In this document: one piece after another, positions 8,513-17,326 of the stretch | How positions within the stretch are numbered: position 1 is the stretch's first letter | Layout of the letters: every line of letters begins with the position of its first letter | Assembly (NCBI GenBank): GCA_945862545.1 | Contig: CAMAYS010000015.1 | Coordinates: forward strand, 1-24,660 | Source of the DNA: Casp-actino8 sp945862545 | Lineage (GTDB): Bacteria > Actinomycetota > Acidimicrobiia > Acidimicrobiales > Ilumatobacteraceae | DNA: 24,660 nucleotides | Reading direction: 5' to 3' | Translations under genes and position numbers: made by a program | Notes under the pieces: model-generated | What the model was told of the DNA's origin: nothing | Seen by the model: only the letters and a program-made list of their open reading frames with translations | Databases searched by the model: none

Positions 8513-9580
8513 CTATCTTCCCTGGGTAGAAGCCATTTCCGTGACACCATGCATCAGCGCATCGGGGCGATAACTTGCCTGATTGATCGTGCCGGTGATG
8601 ACGAGACCACTGCTTGGTTCAATATGCATCAGCACGCCCCAGTGCCCTCGATGACCGCGCAACTCAAGCCCATTGCTCTGCCTGGCATCGACGCCCAGGC
8701 CATAACCGACGTAACCCAAAGTGTGACGCTCCGGGTCAAGCGTTCGAAAATCGTAGGAAAACATTTCGCCCAACGCGCTGCGGTCAACCACGTCGCCACG
8801 AACCAAAGCCGCCACAAAAGTTGCAAGATCGACGGCTGTTGAAACTAGTCCACCTCCCGCCCAATCCGCTGAACCGTGAATCGCCATTGCGTCAAGATCA
8901 CCTTCGTACGCATGCGTCAGTCGTGGTCCACGATGCTCTTCATATCCCTCAAGATAAGTTTCGTTCAGTTCAAGTGGCATCAAAATCCGCTGGCGATACG
9001 ACTCGTGCAACGGGCGTTGGTCAAGTTGCTCGATGACCAAACCGAGCAGCACATAACCCGTGTCCGAATAGGCGTAGCCATAGCCTTGATCGGGAGCGAA
9101 CCATGGCGAACCTGCAGTAACAGCAATCTCAACAAGCTCTCTTGGGGACCACACCTTGCTCGGATTGGAACCAAGCAAGGCGAAGAACTCGGATGCGCTC
9201 GCGTAATCAAAAAGACCGCTCGAATGTCTCAGCAACTGACGCACAGTTATCTCACGGCCGTACGACCGACCTTTAAAGACATGCATCTCGTCAACTAAAC
9301 CAGCCATCGAGCCATCGAGATGCGAGATCATCAAGTCATCCAACCTCAGCCGACCTTCACACACCAACTGCATCACCACCGCGGCCGTAAATGTCTTGGT
9401 GACACTGGCAATGCGAAACGATTCAGTCGGCGAGACCGTCGTCGCCTCACTGCGGCTGATGGTGCCAGCAGCGCCTTGCCACACGAATTTCGTCAATGGG
9501 TTCTCGACGCGCAGAATGCAACTCGGAGACTGACCGGCTACCTCTGCATCAACAAGCTGTTGCAACCTCTGCTCGTTCAT
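8513..9580 (-). CDS. Beta-lactamase-fold serine hydrolase (S12-like)
   Basis: This is a compact 355-residue member of the same fold as the enzyme at 3531-4916. Its motifs are SVTK (Ser59, Lys62), YSD (Tyr171) and HRG (His310), so the active site looks complete. There is no signal peptide and no C-terminal extra domain. The YSD and H-x-G forms occur in esterase, D-aminopeptidase and MlrB-like relatives rather than in true beta-lactamases, which have YxN and KTG. The ATG at 9580 overlaps the asparaginase-like gene's TGA (ATGA), so translation is coupled. It is the last gene before the 106-nt gap, and probably the end of the first transcript unless RNA polymerase reads through. Having two divergent copies in one cluster suggests cuts at two different bonds, which is inference. 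Confidence 0.88.
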   Translation of the reverse strand: MNEQRLQQLVDAEVAGQSPSCILRVENPLTKFVWQGAAGTISRSEATTVSPTESFRIASVTKTFTAAVVMQLVCEGRLRLDDLMISHLDGSMAGLVDEMHVFKGRSYGREITVRQLLRHSSGLFDYASASEFFALLGSNPSKVWSPRELVEIAVTAGSPWFAPDQGYGYAYSDTGYVLLGLVIEQLDQRPLHESYRQRILMPLELNETYLEGYEEHRGPRLTHAYEGDLDAMAIHGSADWAGGGLVSTAVDLATFVAALVRGDVVDRSALGEMFSYDFRTLDPERHTLGYVGYGLGVDARQSNGLELRGHRGHWGVLMHIEPSSGLVITGTINQASYRPDALMHGVTEMASTQGR

Positions 9581-10545
9581 TCAAACTCCCCAAGTGCGTG
9601 ATCCCGAATCGACTTCAGAAACAAAATTGCCGACTCGCGATCCGGAGAAGAGCCCAATGCAGCCATCGTCGCGAGGCGCGCCTTTTGGGGGCTGAGACCG
9701 CCGGCGCCGATAGCGCCCATCAACGCAAGACCTTCATCGTGGAAGGTGGACGTATACGGTCGGGAGGCCAACACCACCAGCACGCCTGCTTGCGAAGCTC
9801 GGTGAATCGGTGCCCACAAGGCAACCGGCACATTGAGATCGCCAAATACTTCGAGCACAATTCCCCGCGCTCCCGCAACCGCCACCTCAAACAACTCCGA
9901 GCTCATTCCGGGATACGCCGTGAGGAGCGTGACCGCAGGCTCAAGAGTTTTGGTCTCGACAGTCATCCGTTCAGATGGCCCCACAAATATTGGCGTCTCT
10001 CCGACAAAGCCCCCTACCGCCAAGAACGGTGCTGATGTAAATGCCCGAACCGTCGAAGCATCAATCTTGGTGATTCGCCGAGCAGAGTGAATCTCACCGT
10101 TGAGACACACCAACACTCCACGATCGCGTGCTTCAGGCGAGGCCGCTAACACAATCGACCGCTCAATATTGAGTGGGCCGTCCGGCTCGTCGTGCGAATG
10201 AACTCGCATGGAGCCAGTAAAAACCACAGGCACCGAGGAGCGCGATCCGAGCAATAGATCGGCAACAAACGCAGTGAGTTCCAGCGTGTCGGTTCCATGC
10301 AAAACCACAACGCCAAGTGCCCCTTGACGGATGGCCACATTTATCTCAGCAACGATTTTTACCATGTCATCAACCGAAAGATTTGAACTTGGACCCGAAG
10401 CAACATCGGTGACTTGCACCGCGACCTGAAGTCCCGAGAGTTCCCCAATCAAATCCGCCCCTGTGAGACTGATCCACTCATTGCCATTGAAGTGTGATGC
10501 AATAGTCCCACCAGTGGCAACGATATGCACAGCGCCATCGTTCAT
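9577..10545 (-). CDS. Asparaginase/glutaminase-family amidohydrolase (type II-like fold)
   Basis: The N-terminal IVATGGTIAS supplies the first catalytic Thr (Thr11 or Thr14), and VLHGTDTLELTAF (Thr85-Asp86) supplies the second Thr-Asp pair, both diagnostic of the L-asparaginase family. SMRVHSHDEPDGPLNI and RRITKIDASTVRAF follow as expected. The length is 322 residues, and no signal peptide is present, unlike the periplasmic enzymes. By eye, the position of the third triad residue (Lys in E. coli AnsB, within AADKAS) reads AASPEA here, so the Lys appears to be missing. The reaction may therefore differ from plain asparagine hydrolysis, for example action on another amide or on a D- or iso-linked residue. 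It is joined by ATGA overlaps to the M81 gene upstream and the hydrolase downstream. Confidence 0.88.
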   Translation of the reverse strand: MNDGAVHIVATGGTIASHFNGNEWISLTGADLIGELSGLQVAVQVTDVASGPSSNLSVDDMVKIVAEINVAIRQGALGVVVLHGTDTLELTAFVADLLLGSRSSVPVVFTGSMRVHSHDEPDGPLNIERSIVLAASPEARDRGVLVCLNGEIHSARRITKIDASTVRAFTSAPFLAVGGFVGETPIFVGPSERMTVETKTLEPAVTLLTAYPGMSSELFEVAVAGARGIVLEVFGDLNVPVALWAPIHRASQAGVLVVLASRPYTSTFHDEGLALMGAIGAGGLSPQKARLATMAALGSSPDRESAILFLKSIRDHALGEFE

Positions 10546-12089
10546 TGCATTACCCGGTTCAATGTTGAAATCAGATCGGGCATCAGCACTACCTCACTTC
10601 GGTTCATCATCACTTCGTCGGAAATCTGATCAAGCGGAAAAACTGGTCGGGGCAAGTGTCGCCACGGCACCGTTGCAAGAACAGGGGTAGCCACGCCGGG
10701 AACCCCAACTTCAATGATCTGCCCTGATTCAAACATAGTGTCGAAGCCAGCACGGAAATGACCGCGCGATTTCACCACGATGACTCGAGCCGACTCTGGC
10801 GCCATGCCGAAGTGATGCATCGTGTCTGGGTCGGCACACTGCAATGCGTTGCTCGCCACCGCGACTGTGATTCCACTGATCTGTAAAGCGCACCCCCGAC
10901 CCGGGGATCGCACCGCGCCTTTGTACACCCCGCGTGTCGGAACAAAGTTTTCATCAATCAAAGTCAGTACCGTCGCACGAGCAGAGAACGGCACAGCGAG
11001 AACATTGGATGAACCACGATTGAAGACGGCCTCAAATTCGCCGCCAATGCCGACACCCCACGCCTCATTGACGAGCGCTATGTCGCAATGAAGTGCCATG
11101 CACACATCAGTCACCCCCGCTTCATAGAGCGCTCGGAGAACAAACGTGGTGTTGCCCGGCGCTCCGCCGCCTTGGTTGTCAGCTACATCGGCTAACAACA
11201 CTGCAGGTATTAATGGGTTCACTGTACGCACCGCTGCCTTGACCGCATCAGGCAATGCCGTCGTGTGCAACCGATAACGATCTCGTAACGCCCATGCCTG
11301 ATCGACAAGTAACCGCGCCAGTGCTGCCGCTTCCTGGCGACCATTCTCGGTGGCTGTGACAACAATCGACAAACCACAGTCGGGCGAATCACCCAAAGCA
11401 AAACCGCCAAAAACCGACACATTTAAAATGGGCTCAAGGCAGTGCTGCTGTCCTAACTCCACGATCTCACCGAGTGGTTCACCAGCTGTGGTGAGTTGCG
11501 CGATTTGGGGCAGAACGATCGGTGCCTTGGCGAAAGCACGAACTGTACGAGTACCTTCAAGAAGACGGTGCAATATCCCAGCAGCTTCGCGCAGCCGATC
11601 ATGGATGTCGACGTGCGGATTCGTCCGATATCCAACAATGGCATCACACGCACCAACCATGGCCGCAGAGATATTGGCGTGTAGATCAAATACCGCCACG
11701 ATCGGTACCTCATCACCGACGAGGGCGCGCACGAGCGCAAGGTATTCGCCGTCAGGATCGGTGGCGGTGGTTGTTGTCCCCGCACCATGACCAAGTACGC
11801 CAATAGCATCGAGTCGCCCGACGGCACTTATCTCGCGTGAAAGGTTCGCCATAAATTCTCGAAAATCTGTATCAATCAATGGACCTCCGGCTCCGAACTC
11901 AAGGGTCGGCAGGGCGACCAGTTCGAAAGGACGCAACGATGCAAGCGTTTCAATAAAGGGCCCCACCTCCCAACTTGCCGCCAAACCACCGAGACGCGAT
12001 CGCACATCAAGCGCGTCAATCAAACGAAGCGGAGATGCTAGAGCATTTGCTTCGTGCGAGTACCCGAGCACCCCGATGCGCACGACCAC
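10542..12089 (-). CDS. M81 family metallopeptidase (MlrC-like)
   Basis: This is a zinc-dependent hydrolase of the MlrC family (MlrC_N plus MlrC_C, formerly DUF1485), named after microcystinase C, which cuts linearised microcystin and its tetrapeptide. The metal motif is FDLHANIS (Asp135, His137) followed by RTNPHVD (His159), so the D-x-H and H spacing equals that described for MlrC. The C-terminal domain opens with ADVADNQGGGAPGNTTFVLRAL, the most conserved block of the family. At 515 residues it is full length, with no signal peptide. The GTG start at 12089 shares its G with the TAG stop of the M1 gene (TAGTG). Most M81 proteins are uncharacterised and many occur beside peptide ABC transporters, so the family name alone does not show that it acts on microcystin. 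Confidence 0.92.
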   Translation of the reverse strand: MVVRIGVLGYSHEANALASPLRLIDALDVRSRLGGLAASWEVGPFIETLASLRPFELVALPTLEFGAGGPLIDTDFREFMANLSREISAVGRLDAIGVLGHGAGTTTTATDPDGEYLALVRALVGDEVPIVAVFDLHANISAAMVGACDAIVGYRTNPHVDIHDRLREAAGILHRLLEGTRTVRAFAKAPIVLPQIAQLTTAGEPLGEIVELGQQHCLEPILNVSVFGGFALGDSPDCGLSIVVTATENGRQEAAALARLLVDQAWALRDRYRLHTTALPDAVKAAVRTVNPLIPAVLLADVADNQGGGAPGNTTFVLRALYEAGVTDVCMALHCDIALVNEAWGVGIGGEFEAVFNRGSSNVLAVPFSARATVLTLIDENFVPTRGVYKGAVRSPGRGCALQISGITVAVASNALQCADPDTMHHFGMAPESARVIVVKSRGHFRAGFDTMFESGQIIEVGVPGVATPVLATVPWRHLPRPVFPLDQISDEVMMNRSEVVLMPDLISTLNRVMQ

Positions 12090-14677
12090 TACTCCGCCAA
12101 CAACTGGTCCAGCCGATCCACGGCAAATTGTGGCAGTCCCGGCATCGTTTGCATTCGAACAAGTTCGTTGCGCATCAACGTTTGGCGAGCGTCATCAAAA
12201 CGGTGAAATTGCAACAGATCGCCCACAAGACGCAGCACGAGTCCAGGATTTACTTGAAACAGTTCGGCAGCCTCATCGACAAATACTGTGTACCCCTGAC
12301 CGGACAGGTTGTGAAACTGGCTGCGGTTTCGGGTACAGAAGGGAAACCAAACAGCCATCACCCGGCTGCGATTAGTGCGCACATAAAGATCGCTATTGAC
12401 TATCGCCCGAAGCCGTTGAATTGTTTGCGAACTACGCGAACCCGACTGTGCACGCATCCACCGCTCGAGCATCCGCGGCGAGTCATTCCAACGCTCGCGG
12501 GTTCGTTCCAAGGCCGCGTCGACAACTTCTCCATCGTGATGCACGAGTTGAATGAGCGCACGAACTGCCGCGGTTTTGTTTGGCGAATCAATGCGACGGA
12601 TGGCCCGTTTCATTTCACTCGGATTGCCAGTGTCCAGTAACAGCCCCAAACACACATCGGTTAATGAACGTTTGGCAATATCGAGGGCCAACCAACTGTC
12701 TGCAACATCATTACTGTTGCGTTCAAAAGCCTCGCCTAGTTGCGTAACCATCGCTGCGGCAAGCTGCCGACGAAAATTCAAGAGACCATTATGGACTCCA
12801 TCAACATCGATCATCGCCTCGCGATCACCCAAGGCGTATTCGTCAGGTGATGCCAAAAGGTGAGCGACAATTGCAGGATCCTCCGCTGGATTCGTGAGCA
12901 CAGCACCAAGCGAAGATGTTAACAAATCAACCACCGCGGCACTTGTCGTGACGTCGCCTCGACGGATCGCATTGATGCCACGGATCATGAGCTCCTCCGA
13001 AGCCATCCATCTCGCTACTGCATCTGATTCAGACCGAACAATGACAGCGAGTTGCTCATCAGTGTGATCGGTGCTGAGATCAATGGGTGCGGTGTAGCCG
13101 CGCAACAGGGACGGGATCGATGTTGACTCCGATTGAAAGGTGAAGCGTTGTGACCGTGCGGTCAGCAACAATTGGTGTACATGACTGCTGTGAGTCGCCC
13201 CCAACTCGCAAACTTCAATCGCCGCACCATCGGTGCCGAAAAACGCCACATCGACGGGGATGAACACTGCCGGGTCATCGCCGAGCACGTCGGTCCTCTC
13301 AAGGATGACAGTGACTTGTCCCTCAGTATTTCGGTCAATCCTTGCCGCCACGACGGGACGTCCGATCAGTGAGAACCAGCGCGCGATTCCATCAATATTT
13401 TCAGCTTTGTGCGGCGCAGCAACGCGAAGTTCGGTGACAAAATCGAAAACTTCTGCGGATCGCAGATCGAAGCGCGCGATAAATGCCACGAACGCCTCGC
13501 GCCAGACTGCGTTTCCTACGACACTGCGGAGCATTCGGAAGATCTCCGCACCCTTGAAGTAAGTAGTGCGGGTATACATCTGCGCCGGATCAGCCACGTC
13601 CGACTGCAACACTGCGGCGCCTACGGTGATCTCCTCGGGGAACTGCAAACGACGCAGATCAATCACAAACTGGATTCGACCCGATGCCCCGTAACACTCT
13701 TCGCGAAAATCGTGTTGCCCGAGAACCGTCAAACCTTCCTTAAGCGCCAACTGATGCCAATCTGCAACAGTGACACGATTTCCCCGAACTTGGTGTAGGT
13801 ACTCGTGCGACACATTTGCGAAAATAGGCACGAGGTCATCGTCGGTATATCCGGACGGATCGGTGAGTAAAGTGGTGGGCTCGAAAAACATGAGACCGTG
13901 ATATTCGGTCGCGTCTGGATAACCCGGAATCGCCACGAAGCGAAGCGTGTCGAGATCGTGCGCAATGCCACCTTGCGCTTCATCCCAAGCCATCACCTCG
14001 GGCATAAGTTCAAGAGCGTATGCAGAACCGCCAATCAACTCTGGCGCCGCCCATACTTCAAGATTGATACGGCGGCCGTCGTTGGTCGTGTGCGTCGTAC
14101 TTCGATGCTCAAGCGTTCCGGCAACGAGAGCAAACAGATACGTCGGCTTGGGGATCGGATCATTGAACGAAGCCCAGTGCCGCCCGTCGTCAAGCGTGCC
14201 CTCACCGGTGCAATCGCCGTTGGACAGAAGCACTGGGAACGATGCTGGATCGGCGACAAGAGTAACGCTGTACGTTGACCTCGCACTAGGCCGGTCAAGG
14301 CAATAGGTGATGCGACGCATTCCCTCTGGCTCACAATTTGTGCTCAACATATTCGAGCGGGCGGTTAACCCCTGCTGGGTTGGCCCGCCGGCTGCGACGA
14401 CTACAACACAAGTGACCTCTGCTGCTCTGAGGCCATCCAATGAAAGTTCCAGCGATACATCACTCTTGACGAAATCGCTTTCGTTGAGGACACGATCATT
14501 GATACTGATGAACTGTAATTCAAGACCTTTTCCGTCGAGCACCAGAGGTGCATCAAGTGGTGCCGCCACGTTTCGCCGAACGGCAAGTGTCGAGGTGACC
14601 ACCGTGCGCAAGGCATCAAGTTCAATGCGCAACGTCGTATGGTCGACACTCCAATTGCCAAGCAGGTCATCCAACAT
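12089..14677 (-). CDS. M1 family aminopeptidase (PepN-like)
   Basis: This is a zinc aminopeptidase of 862 residues, the size of bacterial aminopeptidase N. The zinc site is complete: HEYLH (His291, Glu292, His295) and the downstream LKEGLT (Glu314), within GNRVTVADWHQLALKEGLTV, which is close to E. coli PepN. The transition-state Tyr is in YTRTTYFKGAEIF (about Tyr373). The exopeptidase motif, GAMEN in most M1 enzymes, reads DATEY (255-259). The N-terminus-binding Glu258 is kept but its neighbours have changed, which may alter the S1 pocket. The C-terminal half is alpha-helical, as expected. The ATG at 14677 follows the stop of the class V PLP gene by three bases. No export signal is visible, so it probably trims imported peptides in the cytoplasm. 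Confidence 0.93.
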   Translation of the reverse strand: MLDDLLGNWSVDHTTLRIELDALRTVVTSTLAVRRNVAAPLDAPLVLDGKGLELQFISINDRVLNESDFVKSDVSLELSLDGLRAAEVTCVVVVAAGGPTQQGLTARSNMLSTNCEPEGMRRITYCLDRPSARSTYSVTLVADPASFPVLLSNGDCTGEGTLDDGRHWASFNDPIPKPTYLFALVAGTLEHRSTTHTTNDGRRINLEVWAAPELIGGSAYALELMPEVMAWDEAQGGIAHDLDTLRFVAIPGYPDATEYHGLMFFEPTTLLTDPSGYTDDDLVPIFANVSHEYLHQVRGNRVTVADWHQLALKEGLTVLGQHDFREECYGASGRIQFVIDLRRLQFPEEITVGAAVLQSDVADPAQMYTRTTYFKGAEIFRMLRSVVGNAVWREAFVAFIARFDLRSAEVFDFVTELRVAAPHKAENIDGIARWFSLIGRPVVAARIDRNTEGQVTVILERTDVLGDDPAVFIPVDVAFFGTDGAAIEVCELGATHSSHVHQLLLTARSQRFTFQSESTSIPSLLRGYTAPIDLSTDHTDEQLAVIVRSESDAVARWMASEELMIRGINAIRRGDVTTSAAVVDLLTSSLGAVLTNPAEDPAIVAHLLASPDEYALGDREAMIDVDGVHNGLLNFRRQLAAAMVTQLGEAFERNSNDVADSWLALDIAKRSLTDVCLGLLLDTGNPSEMKRAIRRIDSPNKTAAVRALIQLVHHDGEVVDAALERTRERWNDSPRMLERWMRAQSGSRSSQTIQRLRAIVNSDLYVRTNRSRVMAVWFPFCTRNRSQFHNLSGQGYTVFVDEAAELFQVNPGLVLRLVGDLLQFHRFDDARQTLMRNELVRMQTMPGLPQFAVDRLDQLLAE

Positions 14678-14680
14678 GAT

Positions 14681-15955
14681 TCAGTTGCGACGTAAAAAGT
14701 TAGCCACGACTTCGAGAGTAAAGTCGATCTCTTCAATGGTGTTGTAGTGAGTCGGCCCGAAGCGGACAACCCCTCCTATGTCAGCGAGCCCCAGCCACTC
14801 GACTACATCGAGGGCATACGAGTGACCATCCCATACGAAGACTCCCTTTTCATCAAGGGCCATTGCCATCGCCGCTGGATTCATTCCAGATTTCGAGATC
14901 GAAACCGTAGGCACGCGCTTGGCAAACTGACACGGATCGGTGATGCCATGCACGATGACATCATCGAATCCACCGAGACCTTTGATGAGGCGAGTCGACA
15001 GAGTTTCCTCGTACGACGCCATCGCCCGCAGGCCGGCGTGGACATGACTCGTACGCTCGGTGTGCTTTTGATTGTCGATTTTGAACTCCGCGCCCATTGT
15101 TTTGCCAACCCACTCAAGATAGTCGACACTTCCGAGTGTGCCAGCCTGACCCTCAAGCGATTGGGTTCCCGTTTCGAAGCGTCCAGGAAGATCATTGCTG
15201 GACACGCGCAACTTATATGGATGGAGTTTTTCAAGCAGTTCTTCGCGTGCCCACAGCACACCTTGGTGCGGTCCATAAAACTTGTAAGCAGATGCAACTA
15301 GAAAGTCACATCCAAGTTCCTGAACGTCGATCGGCCCATGGGGCGCATACTGCACCGCATCAATATAAGTCAGTCCACCCGCAGCACGAATACGCCGACA
15401 GATTTCCTTGACATCATTGATGGTACCGAGCAGATTGCTGGCGTAGTTGATCGCCGCGAACCGTGTCCGATCAGTGATCAGTTCGTCGAGTTGCTCAATG
15501 TTGAGCTGATAGTTCGAGCGGTCGAAATCGAGACGCTTGAGCACCAGGCCACGCTCTTCGGCCAAGATCCGCCAAGGCGATGCATTGGCATCGTGCTCCA
15601 TGCGAGTGACGATAATCTCGTCTCCCTCATTGAATAGGTGCGCGATTGCGCGAGTCATCACAAAAGCAAGCGAAGTTGCATTGGGGCCAAACACGATTTC
15701 GCGAGGCGAGTTGGCGTTGTAGAAGTCGGCCATTGCTTCGTGAGCGGAATCAATCAACGCTGTTGCCTCGCGAGTGGTCGTGAAGTTGCCGCCCATGTTT
15801 GCATTGCAATGCACCAAAGCGTGCAACATTCGATCAATGACTTGTTGAGGCACTTGAGTACCCGCCGGATTGTCAAGATAAATACGGCGGCGACCATGAT
15901 CATCCACAGCAAGAGCTGGAAACAGTGAACGAATGTGACCGATATTCAAACTCAT
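14681..15955 (-). CDS. Class V PLP-dependent enzyme, cysteine desulfurase-like without the catalytic Cys
   Basis: This is a fold-type I PLP enzyme of 424 residues. The cofactor Asp is in YIDAVQYAPHGP (Asp199) and the Schiff-base Lys is in ASAYKFYGPHQG (Lys225); RFETGTQSLEGQAG is the phosphate-binding region of the other subunit. The overall pattern matches the VC1184-type subfamily often labelled 'cysteine desulfurase-like'. Where SufS/CsdA carry their catalytic Cys, this protein reads VFVWDGHSYAL, with no Cys, so sulfur transfer is unlikely. Epimerase, lyase or aminotransferase activity on an amino acid from the imported compound is more plausible. The ATG at 15955 overlaps the class III gene's TGA (ATGA), and GGGAG lies just upstream as a ribosome site. 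The substrate is unknown. Confidence 0.88.
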   Translation of the reverse strand: MSLNIGHIRSLFPALAVDDHGRRRIYLDNPAGTQVPQQVIDRMLHALVHCNANMGGNFTTTREATALIDSAHEAMADFYNANSPREIVFGPNATSLAFVMTRAIAHLFNEGDEIIVTRMEHDANASPWRILAEERGLVLKRLDFDRSNYQLNIEQLDELITDRTRFAAINYASNLLGTINDVKEICRRIRAAGGLTYIDAVQYAPHGPIDVQELGCDFLVASAYKFYGPHQGVLWAREELLEKLHPYKLRVSSNDLPGRFETGTQSLEGQAGTLGSVDYLEWVGKTMGAEFKIDNQKHTERTSHVHAGLRAMASYEETLSTRLIKGLGGFDDVIVHGITDPCQFAKRVPTVSISKSGMNPAAMAMALDEKGVFVWDGHSYALDVVEWLGLADIGGVVRFGPTHYNTIEEIDFTLEVVANFLRRN

Positions 15956-17289
15956 GAAGAACTCCCTGACTTGAACGTAGTGGCAATTTCGCGCATCCCG
16001 TCACGCGCTTGGTTGACCATGAAATCGATATCGTCCTCGGTCATCGCAGTCGACAAGATCAACATCCCATGAGGAATGATCTGAACTCCATGATTCAGCA
16101 GATAACGATGCAACATGTAGACCATTTCAGCCTCTCGTCGCCGCAACGGAATTTCACGATAATTCGAGAACGACTCGTTGCTAAAGATCAACGACACCAT
16201 CGAGGCGCAGCCGTACACCTTGCCAGGTAGTCCAGTCTCAGCAATCGCATGACGCAAGCCAGATCGTGCACGCTCACCCAGTGCATTGAGGCGCGTGTAC
16301 GCATCTGGTGTCATCTGAACCATGCTGGCTAAACCTGCCGCCATCGTCATCGGATTTGCGTTGTATGTACCACCATGCTCAACCCGCACAGGCTTGATGG
16401 TTTGGTCAAAGACTGACATGATCTCGGCGGACCCTCCAGTGGCACCAACGGGCAACCCGCCACCGATCACTTTGCCGAGCGCAGTGATATCGGGAGTAAC
16501 GCCATAGTGACCTTGTGCGCCGTGGTATCCAACACGAAACGAAAACACCTCATCGAAAATCAGCACAATGCCCAATTCGCGAGTGACCTCGCGAATCATC
16601 TGCAGATACTCGGGTGTGGCCTCGACAAATCCCATCCGTGACACAATCGGATCGATGATGACTGCGGCAAGTTCGCGCGAATGACGAACAATCAACTCAC
16701 GCGTTGCATCAACATCATTGAATGGAAGCACGACAGTGTCGCGCAATACGCTCTCGGTCAACCCCTCGGTAGCAGCCACGCTGGCCGGCTCGGTGGGACT
16801 GCCAAAGGACTTCGGCGAAGGTGCCACACTCACTTCGATTGAGTCCGCATTGCCATGATATGCCCCCTCAACTTTGGCAATTTTGTCACGGCCAGTGAAT
16901 GCACGCGCGGCACGCAACGCCATCAGCACTCCCTCAGAGCCTGAGTTAGAAAATCGAATTTGCTCAATTCCGGGAACTCGGTCGCACAGCAGTTCGGCAA
17001 GTTCAATCTCGACTTCGGTTGGCATACCAACTGCAAGAAGTTTTTGCGATTGCTCGGCCAGAGCAGCAAGCACTGCTGGGTTCGCGTGCCCGTGTATGAG
17101 TGACGACCAGTTGTTCACGAAGTCAATGCGTTCAGTCCCATCAACGTCGACTACTCGACAGCCCTTACCACTGGAGGCGTACAGTGGATACGGATCAAAC
17201 ATAACGCCGACGCGGCTGTTGCCACCCGGCATCACCTTGCGGCCACGCTCATATAGTTTCGCCGATACTGAGTTCAGATCTGGGTACAT
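15952..17289 (-). CDS. Class III aminotransferase (GSAM / beta-amino acid aminotransferase-like)
   Basis: This is a 445-residue PLP aminotransferase of the glutamate-1-semialdehyde aminomutase branch. Motifs are NSGSEGVLMALRAARAFTGRDKI (115-136), IFDEV (Asp246, PLP ring nitrogen) and ALGKVIGGGLPVGA (Lys273, Schiff base). The N-terminal block is MPGGNSRVGVMFDPYPLY. True GSAM has PGGVNSPVRAF here, whereas the Variovorax-type beta-phenylalanine aminotransferases have an NSR whose Arg holds the substrate carboxylate. Arg26 in this protein matches the latter, so a beta-amino acid substrate is likelier than heme synthesis; this is a by-eye comparison. The catabolic operon context also argues against a hemL role. 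The ATG at 17289 is preceded by GGGAG and lies 37 nt after the ligase gene. Confidence 0.88.
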   Translation of the reverse strand: MYPDLNSVSAKLYERGRKVMPGGNSRVGVMFDPYPLYASSGKGCRVVDVDGTERIDFVNNWSSLIHGHANPAVLAALAEQSQKLLAVGMPTEVEIELAELLCDRVPGIEQIRFSNSGSEGVLMALRAARAFTGRDKIAKVEGAYHGNADSIEVSVAPSPKSFGSPTEPASVAATEGLTESVLRDTVVLPFNDVDATRELIVRHSRELAAVIIDPIVSRMGFVEATPEYLQMIREVTRELGIVLIFDEVFSFRVGYHGAQGHYGVTPDITALGKVIGGGLPVGATGGSAEIMSVFDQTIKPVRVEHGGTYNANPMTMAAGLASMVQMTPDAYTRLNALGERARSGLRHAIAETGLPGKVYGCASMVSLIFSNESFSNYREIPLRRREAEMVYMLHRYLLNHGVQIIPHGMLILSTAMTEDDIDFMVNQARDGMREIATTFKSGSSS

Positions 17290-17326
17290 AACATCTCCCG
17301 TCGTTTTTGGATTTCTATCTCATGAG

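Noticed and set aside
15952..17289. hemL (heme biosynthesis glutamate-1-semialdehyde aminomutase)
   Set aside because: The N-terminal motif differs from GSAM and the operon is catabolic; retained only as a family relationship.
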